DNA of 5,684 bases from Kiritimatiellia bacterium (GTDB lineage Bacteria; Verrucomicrobiota; Kiritimatiellia; RFP12; UBA1067): positions 1 through 5,684 of the forward strand of contig JAFVCR010000054.1 of NCBI GenBank assembly GCA_017479035.1, in the 5' to 3' direction. Under the pieces are notes generated by a model. That model had not been told where the DNA came from. It worked only from the letters and a program-made list of their open reading frames with translations, and ran no database searches. Positions 1 through 5,684 of the stretch are shown piece after piece. Within the stretch, counting starts at the first letter, position 1. Every line of letters starts with the position of its first letter. A program made the translations under genes and the position numbers.

Positions 1-396
1 CACCTGTTTGGTGAGCGCAATGTTTTCTTCATAGGGAAGGTGGGAGCCGTCGATCATCACGGACGAAAAGCCGGAGTCGATGCAGCTCTTGCACGTCTCA
101 AAAGAATCGCCGTGGTCGAGATGTAGGACGATTTCAGGATGCTCGCAGCCGAGTTCCTTGGCATACTGCACCGCACCTTCGGCCATGTAGCGCAGGATGG
201 TGGGGTTCGCATACTTGCGCGCACCCTTGGAAACCTGCATGATGACGGGGGACTTGGTTTCTACCGCCGCCTGGACGATGGCCTGCATCTGCTCCATCGT
301 GTTGAAGTTGAACGCGGGGATTGCGTAGCCGCCCTTGACCGCGCGGGCGAACATCTCGCGGGTATTCACGAGACCGAGATCTTTATAGTTGACCAT
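1..396 (-). CDS. fba: Class II fructose-1,6-bisphosphate aldolase, N-terminal part (cut by window edge)
   Basis: Cytoplasmic zinc-dependent aldolase of glycolysis and gluconeogenesis, splitting fructose 1,6-bisphosphate into glyceraldehyde 3-phosphate and dihydroxyacetone phosphate. The first 132 residues are visible and the reading frame is open to position 1, so the C-terminal part lies outside. It begins MVNYKDLGLVNTREMF and carries the family's early YAIPAFNFN segment (residues 24-32). LHLDHGDSFE (91-100) holds the catalytic Asp94 and zinc-ligand His95, equivalent to Asp109/His110 of the E. coli enzyme. The MIDGSHLPYEEN segment (114-125) is also typical. The start is fixed by an AAGGAG site four bases upstream and a promoter with a perfect TATAAT box. 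Later zinc ligands and the phosphate-binding loops cannot be checked. A related ketose-bisphosphate aldolase such as tagatose-bisphosphate aldolase is possible, but the match is closest to fructose-bisphosphate aldolases. Confidence 0.95.
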   Translation of the reverse strand, partial: MVNYKDLGLVNTREMFARAVKGGYAIPAFNFNTMEQMQAIVQAAVETKSPVIMQVSKGARKYANPTILRYMAEGAVQYAKELGCEHPEIVLHLDHGDSFETCKSCIDSGFSSVMIDGSHLPYEENIALTKQV

Positions 397-400
397 GTTT

Positions 401-406
401 CTCCTT
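401..406 (-). promoter_or_regulatory. Strong Shine-Dalgarno site of the aldolase gene
   Basis: Read on the minus strand, AAGGAG is followed by AAAC and then the ATG at 396. This is a near-ideal anti-SD match; its spacing (4 nt from the last G) is short but workable. It decides the start. Neither of the other two protein genes here has such a site. Confidence 0.9.
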
Positions 407-425
407 TGTTGGAAAATCGCCGTTT

Positions 426-454
426 ATTATAGACTTTTTGCCGCGAAAATGCAA
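426..454 (-). promoter_or_regulatory. Sigma70-type promoter of the aldolase gene
   Basis: On the minus strand, TTGCAT (449-454) is followed by a 17-base spacer and a perfect TATAAT (426-431). Transcription would start near 419, giving a leader of about 23 nt that contains the AAGGAG site. The -10 box is perfect, while the -35 box matches the consensus only in its TTG. The promoter lies entirely in the gap after the peptidase gene, so the aldolase need not depend on read-through. Confidence 0.75.
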
Positions 455-481
455 GAATAAAAACGCCCACTCCCTGCCGCG

Positions 482-3400
482 TCAGGTCTCCGCAGGTGCA
501 TCCTCCGCCGCAAGCAGCGCCTCCACGGCCACCGGCAGGAACGGATCGATGTCGTTTGCCTTGTCGGAGGGGATGTCTGGCACGAAAATATCGGGCACGG
601 CGGGGTTGTTTTCCATGTCGTTACCGAAAGCGTCGTAGCAGCCGCGGAACGCGTCGCGGAACATGCCAAGATCCAGCAATGCGCGGTCGGACGTGGCAAT
701 CACGCCGCCGTTCGTGGGCTGGCCTATCAATATGCCGCGATGCGTGTTCCTTATCGCGTGCGAGAAAATCTCGCCATTGGAAAACGTCTGGCAGTTGGAA
801 AGCAACGCCACTTTGCCGGAGAACACGGGCTTGCCCCAATAGGACATCAAATACGCGTGATGGGCGAACCCGCGCGACGAGAACGTGGAGTGCGAAGGCG
901 TGCAGAGAAGGTCGAGTATGCGATCCGCAGTGAAGCCGCCCGTATTGCTGCGCACGTCTATGATGATCGCCTCCTTGCCGTATGCCTCGGCAAAGAGATC
1001 GTCCTGGAACGCATAGAACGTGGCCCAATCCATTTGCGGGACGTCGATGTATCCCACGCGCCCGCCGGAGAGTTCATGCACTTTTCTGCGTGCGGCGGCC
1101 AGATCGGCATTGCGTTTCTGGCGGCGCGCTGCGGAAAAATTCTGCGACTGCACGCGCGTTTCGCGGCGGACGCTGTCGCGGCCTTTCGGCGACCACGTAA
1201 AACGCACCGTGCGGTTTGCGTTGCCGTTCAAAAGTTCCGTGGGGTCCATGTTGCGCGTTATGGGTTTGCCGTCGATCGCATGTATGCGATCCCCCGGCGC
1301 AATGCCGCACAGCGTAAGCGCAGCCGGGCCGTCCGGCAATACTTCCTGCACTTCCCACCAGTCGCCTTCCGTGGCGAATTTCAATATCAGCCCCAGATGC
1401 GCCGTCTGCTCTTTCCACGAGTGCATCGGCGCGCGCTTCTCCCATTCGCGCAGGCTCTGGTCGGACGCGTAGAACCCCAGATGCGATGCGTCGAGCTCGC
1501 CCAGCATCCAGCGCATTACGCGGTAGTATACGCTCATGGATGTTGCGTTGCGGGCTGCGGGAAGGAGTTTTTCTTTCACCGCGTTCCAGTCCGCGCCGTG
1601 GAGATCCTTGTCGTAAAAACGGTTTTTGATGCGCGCCCACGCCATGCGGAACCCAAGTTCGCGGTAGTCCGCCACATCGGTTTCTTGATATACGTGCACG
1701 GGTATGGTGACCTCGCCGTGCGCGGGGAGATTGTCCACAATCCACGTCACGCGGCTGTCGCGCGAAAGCCAGCTCGCGTTGCGGCCCACCTTCTTGAAAA
1801 TGCGGTTGGGCGAAGGCCGCGATGGGATTTCTATCGAATGCGTTTCGCCATTGCCAGCATCGTATGCCACAGTTCGCGAATCCCAGCGGAAGAACGGTGC
1901 CTCCGCACGCACGTTGATGCGGCGCACGCGCTTGTGGAGATCGTCGAAAACGATTTTCACGTTCCTCTCGTTTGCCTGCGCATCCGCGCCGCCGGTTTCG
2001 TCCACTGCGGGGAGGTTCTCGTCTGCAACCTCTTCAGCCGGGCTTACGCTGTAGTCCTGCACTTTCGCACGGGCGTTTTTCTCGGCCTTTTTGAGATCCG
2101 CCGCTTCGTCGGCCGGGTTCAAATACACGTAGAAAAGGCTTGTGGCGTTGTTGTCCGCAGCGCGTTCGCCCACAAAAACTATTATCTTGCCGTCGGGCGA
2201 CCATACGGGCCAGTCGTCGCGCTTGAAGTTGCGCGAGAGATTGTACGCCTCCGCATCGGGGTCGGTCACGGGCACGATCCACACGTCATAGTTGCCGTAG
2301 ATGTCGCCCAGCGTCACCGTCACCCAATTGCCGTCCGGCGCCCACGAATAGAATCCCGCGCCAGATGCATCCGGCCCTTGCGCGAAAACATTTCCCTGCC
2401 TGTCTGCAAACGATAGTTTGCCGAGGTCGTTCATCCATGCAAGGAAGCGCCCGTCTGGCGATACCGTAAGCCCGCGCCGGACGAGATCGTCGTTCGTCAA
2501 CCGCGTATGGACAAAGTCGTCATTCTCCCACCATGCTTTCGTCTCGTCCGCGCGGCGCGCCACGCACAAATCCACCCCGTCGCCACGATCGGAAAGATAG
2601 TAGAGATCCTTTCCGTCAGGCGAAAAGAAACATTCGCGCTCGTGCGTGAGGGACGATCCCTTCACCAGTTTCGGCTCGTGCAGATCCGTCTCCATCACCC
2701 ACAAATCGCCGCCCGCAGTGAACGCCACCTGCATGCCGTTGTCGGTAAAACACACGTCACCCGTTTCGTCATTGTTCCATACCATTTCGTAGTGGCGGCG
2801 TTTCACCGGGTTTTGCGCCAGCGTGCGTATCGCCGGGAAAAGCGGCACGCGCACTGGCACCGCTCCGGCGATTTTAAGGTCGAGCCGCCAGAAGTCGAAT
2901 CCGGCGCGGAACATCAGCGTGGAACCGTCTGCGCTGACCGACGGCTGGAAGCAGTGCTCGTCGTTGAACGCCGTCAAGCGCGTGTCGGTGCCGTCCGCAA
3001 AATCGTGGAAGAACACGTTGCGGAACGGAAAACCTTTTTCTGCGGAAAGATAGTAGAACCCGCCGCCGTCGCCAGTCCATACCGGGTTGCGTGCACCGTA
3101 TGGTGTCTTCACTATGCAGGTAAAATCCTTTGTTTCGAGGTCGTACATCCATATCTCGCCGGCTGCGGCGGAGAACGAATGCGTGCGCTTGCGGTATATC
3201 TCGTCCCCGTGCCAGGTGAAAAGCAGTTTCTTGCCGTCCGGGGAAAGGTTGGGATCGTCGCCAACAGCATCAAACGGCATCTCTTCCACTTCGCCGCCTT
3301 CGGCATCTAGTAGCACGATACGCTGGCAGTAGAGGTCGCCATCGTTGTCGCGCACCGCCGTGCATACTATCTTTTTGCCGTCGCGCGACCACTGGCGCGG

Positions 3401-3811
3401 CACCGTCACCTCAGAATGATGCCCCACCTTGCGGCACTGGTGCGTGTCGAGATTCAGCACATAGACGTTGTAGTTGTCCTCCCTGCGCGAGCCGAACGCT
3501 ATTTTGCTGCCGTCCGCGCTTATCGCCGGCCACGAAGCATCGGTGTTGGAAATTACAGGCCTCGCCTCGCCGCCGGACGTAAGCGCGCCCCACACCATGT
3601 CGTTCCACTCGAATATGAAGAAATTGCCGTGCGGCTCCACCGACGGATTACTGCCCAGGTATATGCGCCCCCAATCGTCCTTTGCATCTGGGGGAATGGC
3701 AGTATACCCGCCGTCCCGCGCCACTCCTTCTCCGGCGGGCGGAACGGATGCGGTGGCGCAACCCGCAGCCATCAACATGGCAAGCATTATGGTGCTGTCT
3801 AGTCTTTTCAT
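482..3811 (-). CDS. Tricorn-type S41 serine peptidase, predicted lipoprotein
   Basis: Large self-compartmentalising-type peptidase of 1109 residues, close to the roughly 1070 of archaeal Tricorn. Residues 1-18 form a lipoprotein signal: MKR, a hydrophobic core, then MAAGC with Cys18 as the lipidated residue, followed by a flexible Ala/Gly/Pro stretch. Residues about 45-640 carry many S-x-DG propeller repeats (for example near 98, 143, 190, 293, 397, 451, 491 and 538), as in Tricorn's beta6/beta7 propellers. A polar linker (about 566-615) ends at VKIVFDDLHKRV, a segment typical of the family. A helical C1 domain (712-800) follows, then a PDZ domain (about 803-875), then the C2 domain (915-1085). 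Catalytic residues by motif: His777 in DASHLGF, Ser1011 in TFSNGEIF, Glu1067 in DMENNPAVPDI. Archaeal Tricorn has Asp right after the nucleophile; this protein has Asn1012. ATG 3811 was chosen because a strong promoter lies just upstream, there is no alternative in-frame start after the predicted transcription start, and the signal peptide begins there. Likely role: cleavage of peptides in the periplasm or at the outer membrane. Substrate unknown. Confidence 0.93.
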   Translation of the reverse strand: MKRLDSTIMLAMLMAAGCATASVPPAGEGVARDGGYTAIPPDAKDDWGRIYLGSNPSVEPHGNFFIFEWNDMVWGALTSGGEARPVISNTDASWPAISADGSKIAFGSRREDNYNVYVLNLDTHQCRKVGHHSEVTVPRQWSRDGKKIVCTAVRDNDGDLYCQRIVLLDAEGGEVEEMPFDAVGDDPNLSPDGKKLLFTWHGDEIYRKRTHSFSAAAGEIWMYDLETKDFTCIVKTPYGARNPVWTGDGGGFYYLSAEKGFPFRNVFFHDFADGTDTRLTAFNDEHCFQPSVSADGSTLMFRAGFDFWRLDLKIAGAVPVRVPLFPAIRTLAQNPVKRRHYEMVWNNDETGDVCFTDNGMQVAFTAGGDLWVMETDLHEPKLVKGSSLTHERECFFSPDGKDLYYLSDRGDGVDLCVARRADETKAWWENDDFVHTRLTNDDLVRRGLTVSPDGRFLAWMNDLGKLSFADRQGNVFAQGPDASGAGFYSWAPDGNWVTVTLGDIYGNYDVWIVPVTDPDAEAYNLSRNFKRDDWPVWSPDGKIIVFVGERAADNNATSLFYVYLNPADEAADLKKAEKNARAKVQDYSVSPAEEVADENLPAVDETGGADAQANERNVKIVFDDLHKRVRRINVRAEAPFFRWDSRTVAYDAGNGETHSIEIPSRPSPNRIFKKVGRNASWLSRDSRVTWIVDNLPAHGEVTIPVHVYQETDVADYRELGFRMAWARIKNRFYDKDLHGADWNAVKEKLLPAARNATSMSVYYRVMRWMLGELDASHLGFYASDQSLREWEKRAPMHSWKEQTAHLGLILKFATEGDWWEVQEVLPDGPAALTLCGIAPGDRIHAIDGKPITRNMDPTELLNGNANRTVRFTWSPKGRDSVRRETRVQSQNFSAARRQKRNADLAAARRKVHELSGGRVGYIDVPQMDWATFYAFQDDLFAEAYGKEAIIIDVRSNTGGFTADRILDLLCTPSHSTFSSRGFAHHAYLMSYWGKPVFSGKVALLSNCQTFSNGEIFSHAIRNTHRGILIGQPTNGGVIATSDRALLDLGMFRDAFRGCYDAFGNDMENNPAVPDIFVPDIPSDKANDIDPFLPVAVEALLAAEDAPAET

Positions 3812-3854
3812 GCGTCGAAATCCGTATCTGTTGGCAAGAGTATTCTGATTGCCG

Positions 3855-3883
3855 AAAATACAATAACCAGCACAATTTGTCAA
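3855..3883 (-). promoter_or_regulatory. Sigma70-type promoter of the Tricorn-like peptidase gene
   Basis: On the minus strand, a perfect TTGACA (3878-3883) is followed by a 17-base spacer and TATTTT (3855-3860, five of six to TATAAT). Transcription would start near 3848 and leave a leader of about 37 nt before the ATG at 3811. No Shine-Dalgarno sequence is visible just before that ATG. The promoter begins only 34 bases after the esterase stop codon, so the peptidase gene is its own transcription unit. Confidence 0.85.
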
Positions 3884-3889
3884 GCCAAA
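3876..3889 (-). repeat. 14-base shared -35 element, copy 1
   Basis: TTTGGCTTGACAAA on the minus strand, containing the -35 box of the peptidase promoter. The same 14 bases occur at 5509-5522 around the -35 box of the esterase promoter. Eight bases outside the consensus hexamer are identical, which suggests a preferred promoter context or a common regulator site. Confidence 0.7.
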
Positions 3890-3909
3890 AAGTTCTTTGC
3901 AATTTGCGC

Positions 3910-3935
3910 TTTGCGGACTATTCCCCGTCCGCGAA
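3910..3935 (-). terminator. Hairpin over the esterase stop codon, possible terminator lacking a U-tract
   Basis: On the minus strand, TTCGCGGAC and GTCCGCAAA can pair as a 9-bp stem (one G-U pair) around the 8-base loop GGGGAATA. The stop codon TAG of the esterase gene spans the end of the loop and the start of the 3' arm. The bases after the stem (GCGCAAATTGC) are not T-rich, so this is not a textbook intrinsic terminator. It could act as a 3' stabilising hairpin or a Rho-assisted end. It is the only strong inverted repeat between the two large genes. Confidence 0.4.
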
Positions 3936-5480
3936 CGACTTGAACGCCTCGTAGTAGCGCTTTGCCAAAACGCGTTGGCTTTCGCGGTCGAAATGGTGCT
4001 GGTCTTGATTCGTCAATCCCGTGCTTAACACCACTGCCGAATTGGGAACTATATCCTTTATAGAATCGATTGTGGGGTTTATTTTTGCTGCGTGGTCGCC
4101 ATCCTTGCGCATCCAGCGGCCAATTTCGCCGGCGATGAACGGCACATCATCGCCCAACCCAAGTTCGCTGCGCAGCGCATTTGCCACGGCCGCGACCTCC
4201 TGCGCATAGTTCGCCTGCAAATCCTCTACGGAACGTTTCGCTGCATCGCTTTCGCCTTGATGCCACAGTATCGCAATGATTCTGCCGTCCTTCGCCGCTG
4301 CTTTTGCACGTGCCACGGCGCGGCGGAAATTGCCGTTTTTCTTGCCGCCCGGCAACCATGTGGCAATCGCGCTGCCACCCACTGCGCACGGCACCACGCC
4401 CACCTTTTCACCGGGATGGTCTGCAAGATAGAGTTTCACAAAATCGTCCACCGGCCCCACCGCCGCATATTTCCTGTCGAAATGATACGGGCTTTTCGCT
4501 GCCACCCATTTGCCTTCGCGGTTGAATTTGTACGCATCTTGCACCACCTCGCCGTCTCCGGCGGCAGGTTTTGCACGCCCCGCCATGTTGCTTTGCCCTG
4601 CGCAGAGTATTATTTTAAGGTCTTCGAGCCCTTCCACCACCTGCTCGTCAGGATCCACAGCCGCTTCGCCGCCAGTTTCCATCGCCTCTATGCTGTCGGC
4701 TGCTGGCGGCGGCGGAAGCGCGAGGAAAAACGGCTCGATTTTCTCAAGCATCATGCCATGCCCTTTGGCGGTGAGGTGTGCATTGTCGCTCTTGCCTTGG
4801 AAAATCTCCGTTTTCCCTTCGCCCATGTGCGGATCTATCCCCGAATCCCTTGCCGCATCGTAGAACGCCACTCCCAGCCCGGGCAGCGTCTCGCGCAGAT
4901 ACTGCAACGTCTTTTGGAAATACGGCCTTTGCACATTCCACGGCGAGACGAAAACGATTTGCGATGCCGGATACTTTGCGCGCAGCCGCGCCACGAACAC
5001 CGGCACGCCTTCCTTGAATTGAGCAAAACGCCTTTCGCTTTCGGCGGCGCGTTCCTCTTCGCTTGCACCGGCCTTGCGCAAATCGTCGCAACCCATCATG
5101 GAAGCATCGTTATGCCCGGCCACCACCACCACGTAATCCGCGCCGTTCTGCATCTTCGCATAGCGCGAAATCATCGGCGCTCCCCACTTCTTGTCGCGCT
5201 CCAGAACAAGCGTATTGCCGTTGTGCCCGTAGTTCAGATACTCCATCTGGTACTTTTCGGCAAGCCGGTAGTGCCAAGTCTCCTCTATCGGCCGCTTGTG
5301 GTTCTGCACGTAACTATCTCCAATAATCGCCATCTTCCTGCGGAACAGCGGTGCATCCTTTATCTCCTGCGCCACATCGTCCGTGCGCTCTATGGGCTTC
5401 GTGGCACGCAACATGCCCGCCGCCGCGCACGCCATCGCGCCCGCAAATACCGCAACCATCGCAAATACAATCTTTTTCAT
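3918..5480 (-). CDS. Secreted two-domain carbohydrate esterase: SGNH/GDSL hydrolase plus SASA (CE6-like) acetylesterase
   Basis: 520-residue predicted exported esterase with two catalytic domains. Residues 1-21 form a signal peptide (MKKIVF, then a hydrophobic Ala-rich core). Cleavage near AAA-G (21/22) is likely; MAC at 16-18 is an alternative, weaker lipobox. Domain 1 (about 48-255) is SGNH: GDSY with nucleophile Ser56, block II in NYGHNGNT with Gly88, GHND (122-125) and DNAHLTAKGH with Asp232/His235. A Pro/acidic linker (about 256-286) separates domain 2 (about 287-515), which matches the sialate O-acetylesterase/acetylxylan esterase family (PF03629, CE6). That domain has GQSNMAG with Ser297, AVGGSA (366-371), WHQGESDA (406-413) and DQHHF with Asp493 and His496. 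Both active sites look intact. Known members remove acetyl groups from sialic acid or xylan; the substrate here cannot be read from sequence. ATG 5480 is chosen because it opens a proper signal peptide. Extending upstream would put the promoter and part of a tRNA gene inside the coding region. The promoter's -10 box is only seven bases from this ATG. Confidence 0.9.
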   Translation of the reverse strand: MKKIVFAMVAVFAGAMACAAAGMLRATKPIERTDDVAQEIKDAPLFRRKMAIIGDSYVQNHKRPIEETWHYRLAEKYQMEYLNYGHNGNTLVLERDKKWGAPMISRYAKMQNGADYVVVVAGHNDASMMGCDDLRKAGASEEERAAESERRFAQFKEGVPVFVARLRAKYPASQIVFVSPWNVQRPYFQKTLQYLRETLPGLGVAFYDAARDSGIDPHMGEGKTEIFQGKSDNAHLTAKGHGMMLEKIEPFFLALPPPPAADSIEAMETGGEAAVDPDEQVVEGLEDLKIILCAGQSNMAGRAKPAAGDGEVVQDAYKFNREGKWVAAKSPYHFDRKYAAVGPVDDFVKLYLADHPGEKVGVVPCAVGGSAIATWLPGGKKNGNFRRAVARAKAAAKDGRIIAILWHQGESDAAKRSVEDLQANYAQEVAAVANALRSELGLGDDVPFIAGEIGRWMRKDGDHAAKINPTIDSIKDIVPNSAVVLSTGLTNQDQHHFDRESQRVLAKRYYEAFKSFADGE

Positions 5481-5487
5481 GCAGATG

Positions 5488-5516
5488 ATTTTACCCGCCA
5501 AAGCGTTTTTTGTCAA
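5488..5516 (-). promoter_or_regulatory. Sigma70-type promoter of the esterase gene, very close to the start codon
   Basis: On the minus strand, a perfect TTGACA (5511-5516) is followed by a 17-base spacer and TAAAAT (5488-5493, five of six to TATAAT). Only CATCTGC lies between the -10 box and the ATG at 5480, so transcription should start at or within a base or two of the start codon. The message is therefore predicted to be leaderless, with no ribosome binding site. Confidence 0.85.
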
Positions 5517-5522
5517 GCCAAA
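5509..5522 (-). repeat. 14-base shared -35 element, copy 2
   Basis: TTTGGCTTGACAAA on the minus strand, identical to 3876-3889 and placed identically relative to the -35 hexamer. The spacers and -10 regions downstream of the two copies are not alike, so this is not simply a recent duplication of a whole promoter. Confidence 0.7.
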
Positions 5523-5577
5523 TCGCGCAAAACCGCCATATCTGCAAATCCAGGCCGCTTCCAGGGGAAATTTTAGG

Positions 5578-5606
5578 TTGACTTTTCCCAATAAATATGA
5601 GATAAT
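5578..5606 (+). promoter_or_regulatory. Promoter of tRNA-Leu with extended -10
   Basis: TTGACT (5578-5583), a 17-base spacer and GATAAT (5601-5606), with TGA directly before the -10 box as an extended -10 (TGn). Transcription would start near 5613, about seven bases before the mature tRNA 5' end. Together with the esterase promoter it makes a divergent pair. The 61 bases between the two -35 boxes (5517-5577) show no further element I can support. Confidence 0.85.
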
Positions 5607-5619
5607 ACGCAACGTTTTA

Positions 5620-5684
5620 GCACCCGTGGTGAAATTGGCATACACGCTAGATTCAGGTTCTAGTGCCGCAAGGTGTGTGGGTTC
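5620..5684 (+). tRNA. tRNA-Leu, anticodon CAG (3' end beyond window)
   Basis: Begins with acceptor strand GCACCCG and a D-arm with GTGAAATTGGCATACAC, typical of leucine tRNAs. The anticodon stem CTAGA/TCTAG encloses loop TTCAGGT, with CAG at positions 34-36, reading CUG codons. A long class II variable arm with stem TGCC and loop GCAA follows, then the T-arm start GTGGGTTC, where the window ends. The missing part would be the rest of the T-loop, the T-stem and the 3' acceptor strand. It closely resembles E. coli tRNA-Leu(CAG) in the anticodon arm. Confidence 0.95.

Noticed and set aside
139..432. Plus-strand frame of 97 codons opposite the aldolase
   Set aside because: Antisense to a highly conserved glycolytic enzyme and its promoter; the aldolase motifs on the other strand leave no doubt.
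455..505. Possible intrinsic terminator after the peptidase gene (CCTGC...GCAGG followed by GGGCGTTTTTATTC on the minus strand)
   Set aside because: The 5-bp stem is weak and sits several bases away from the T-run, which has no GC-rich stem directly before it. I do not call a terminator here.
740..2416. Plus-strand open frame of 558 codons opposite the peptidase gene
   Set aside because: It lies wholly antisense to a protein with clear domains and catalytic motifs. Its translation is Arg/His/Ala/Cys-rich without recognisable motifs, and no RBS or promoter stands out before it. GC-rich codon bias opens such shadow frames.
2507..3310. Plus-strand open frame of 267 codons inside the propeller region
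   Set aside because: The opposite strand encodes regular S-x-DG propeller repeats; this frame has no motif and no start signals.
4092..5576. Plus-strand open frame of 494 codons opposite the esterase gene
   Set aside because: Antisense to both esterase domains, His/Arg-rich and without domain signature. It runs through the esterase promoter into the tRNA upstream region, as expected of a chance frame.
5481..5645. 55-residue N-terminal extension of the esterase up to 5645
   Set aside because: It would cover the esterase promoter, the tRNA promoter and the start of the tRNA gene, and would hide a good signal peptide inside the protein.

Overview
The window is a compact bacterial segment of moderately high GC. 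It holds two complete minus-strand genes for exported proteins, the 5' part of a third minus-strand gene for a glycolytic enzyme, and the 5' part of a plus-strand tRNA gene at the right edge. Clear sigma70-type promoters (TTGACA / TATAAT-like, 17-bp spacers), N-terminal export signals and a Tricorn-family peptidase show a bacterium, not an archaeon. The style of the class II aldolase, the exported Tricorn-like peptidase and the sialate-acetylesterase (SASA/CE6-like) domain would suit the Verrucomicrobiota/Lentisphaerota/Kiritimatiellota group or a similar gut or environmental polysaccharide degrader. That placement is inference and cannot be settled from this window.

Layout from left to right: (1) 1-396, minus: N-terminal 132 residues of a class II fructose-bisphosphate aldolase, with its own promoter and a strong Shine-Dalgarno site. 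(2) 482-3811, minus: a 1109-residue Tricorn-type S41 peptidase with a lipoprotein signal, beta-propeller repeats, C1 helical domain, PDZ domain and C2 catalytic domain. (3) 3918-5480, minus: a 520-residue secreted esterase joining an SGNH/GDSL domain to a SASA/CE6-like domain, both with intact catalytic motifs. (4) 5620-5684, plus: tRNA-Leu(CAG), cut by the window edge, transcribed divergently from the esterase gene.

Each of the four genes has its own recognisable promoter, so this is a run of single-gene units and not an operon. The two exported-protein genes share an identical 14-base sequence around their -35 boxes. They also differ from the aldolase gene in how translation starts: the aldolase has a textbook SD, the peptidase has a leader of about 37 nt without an SD, and the esterase promoter lies so close to its ATG that the message should be leaderless or nearly so. 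Functionally, the esterase could strip acetyl groups from glycans and the peptidase could cut peptides outside the cytoplasm. Both are exported and may serve breakdown of decorated polysaccharides or glycoproteins, but the sequence does not prove that they work together.

I found no mobile element, CRISPR array, phage gene or clearly new multi-gene system. The most interesting points are the predicted leaderless start, the shared -35 element, the double-active-site esterase and the membrane-anchored Tricorn homologue with an Asn next to the nucleophile. No stretch over 300 bases lacks a gene; the intergenic gaps are 85, 106 and 139 bases.
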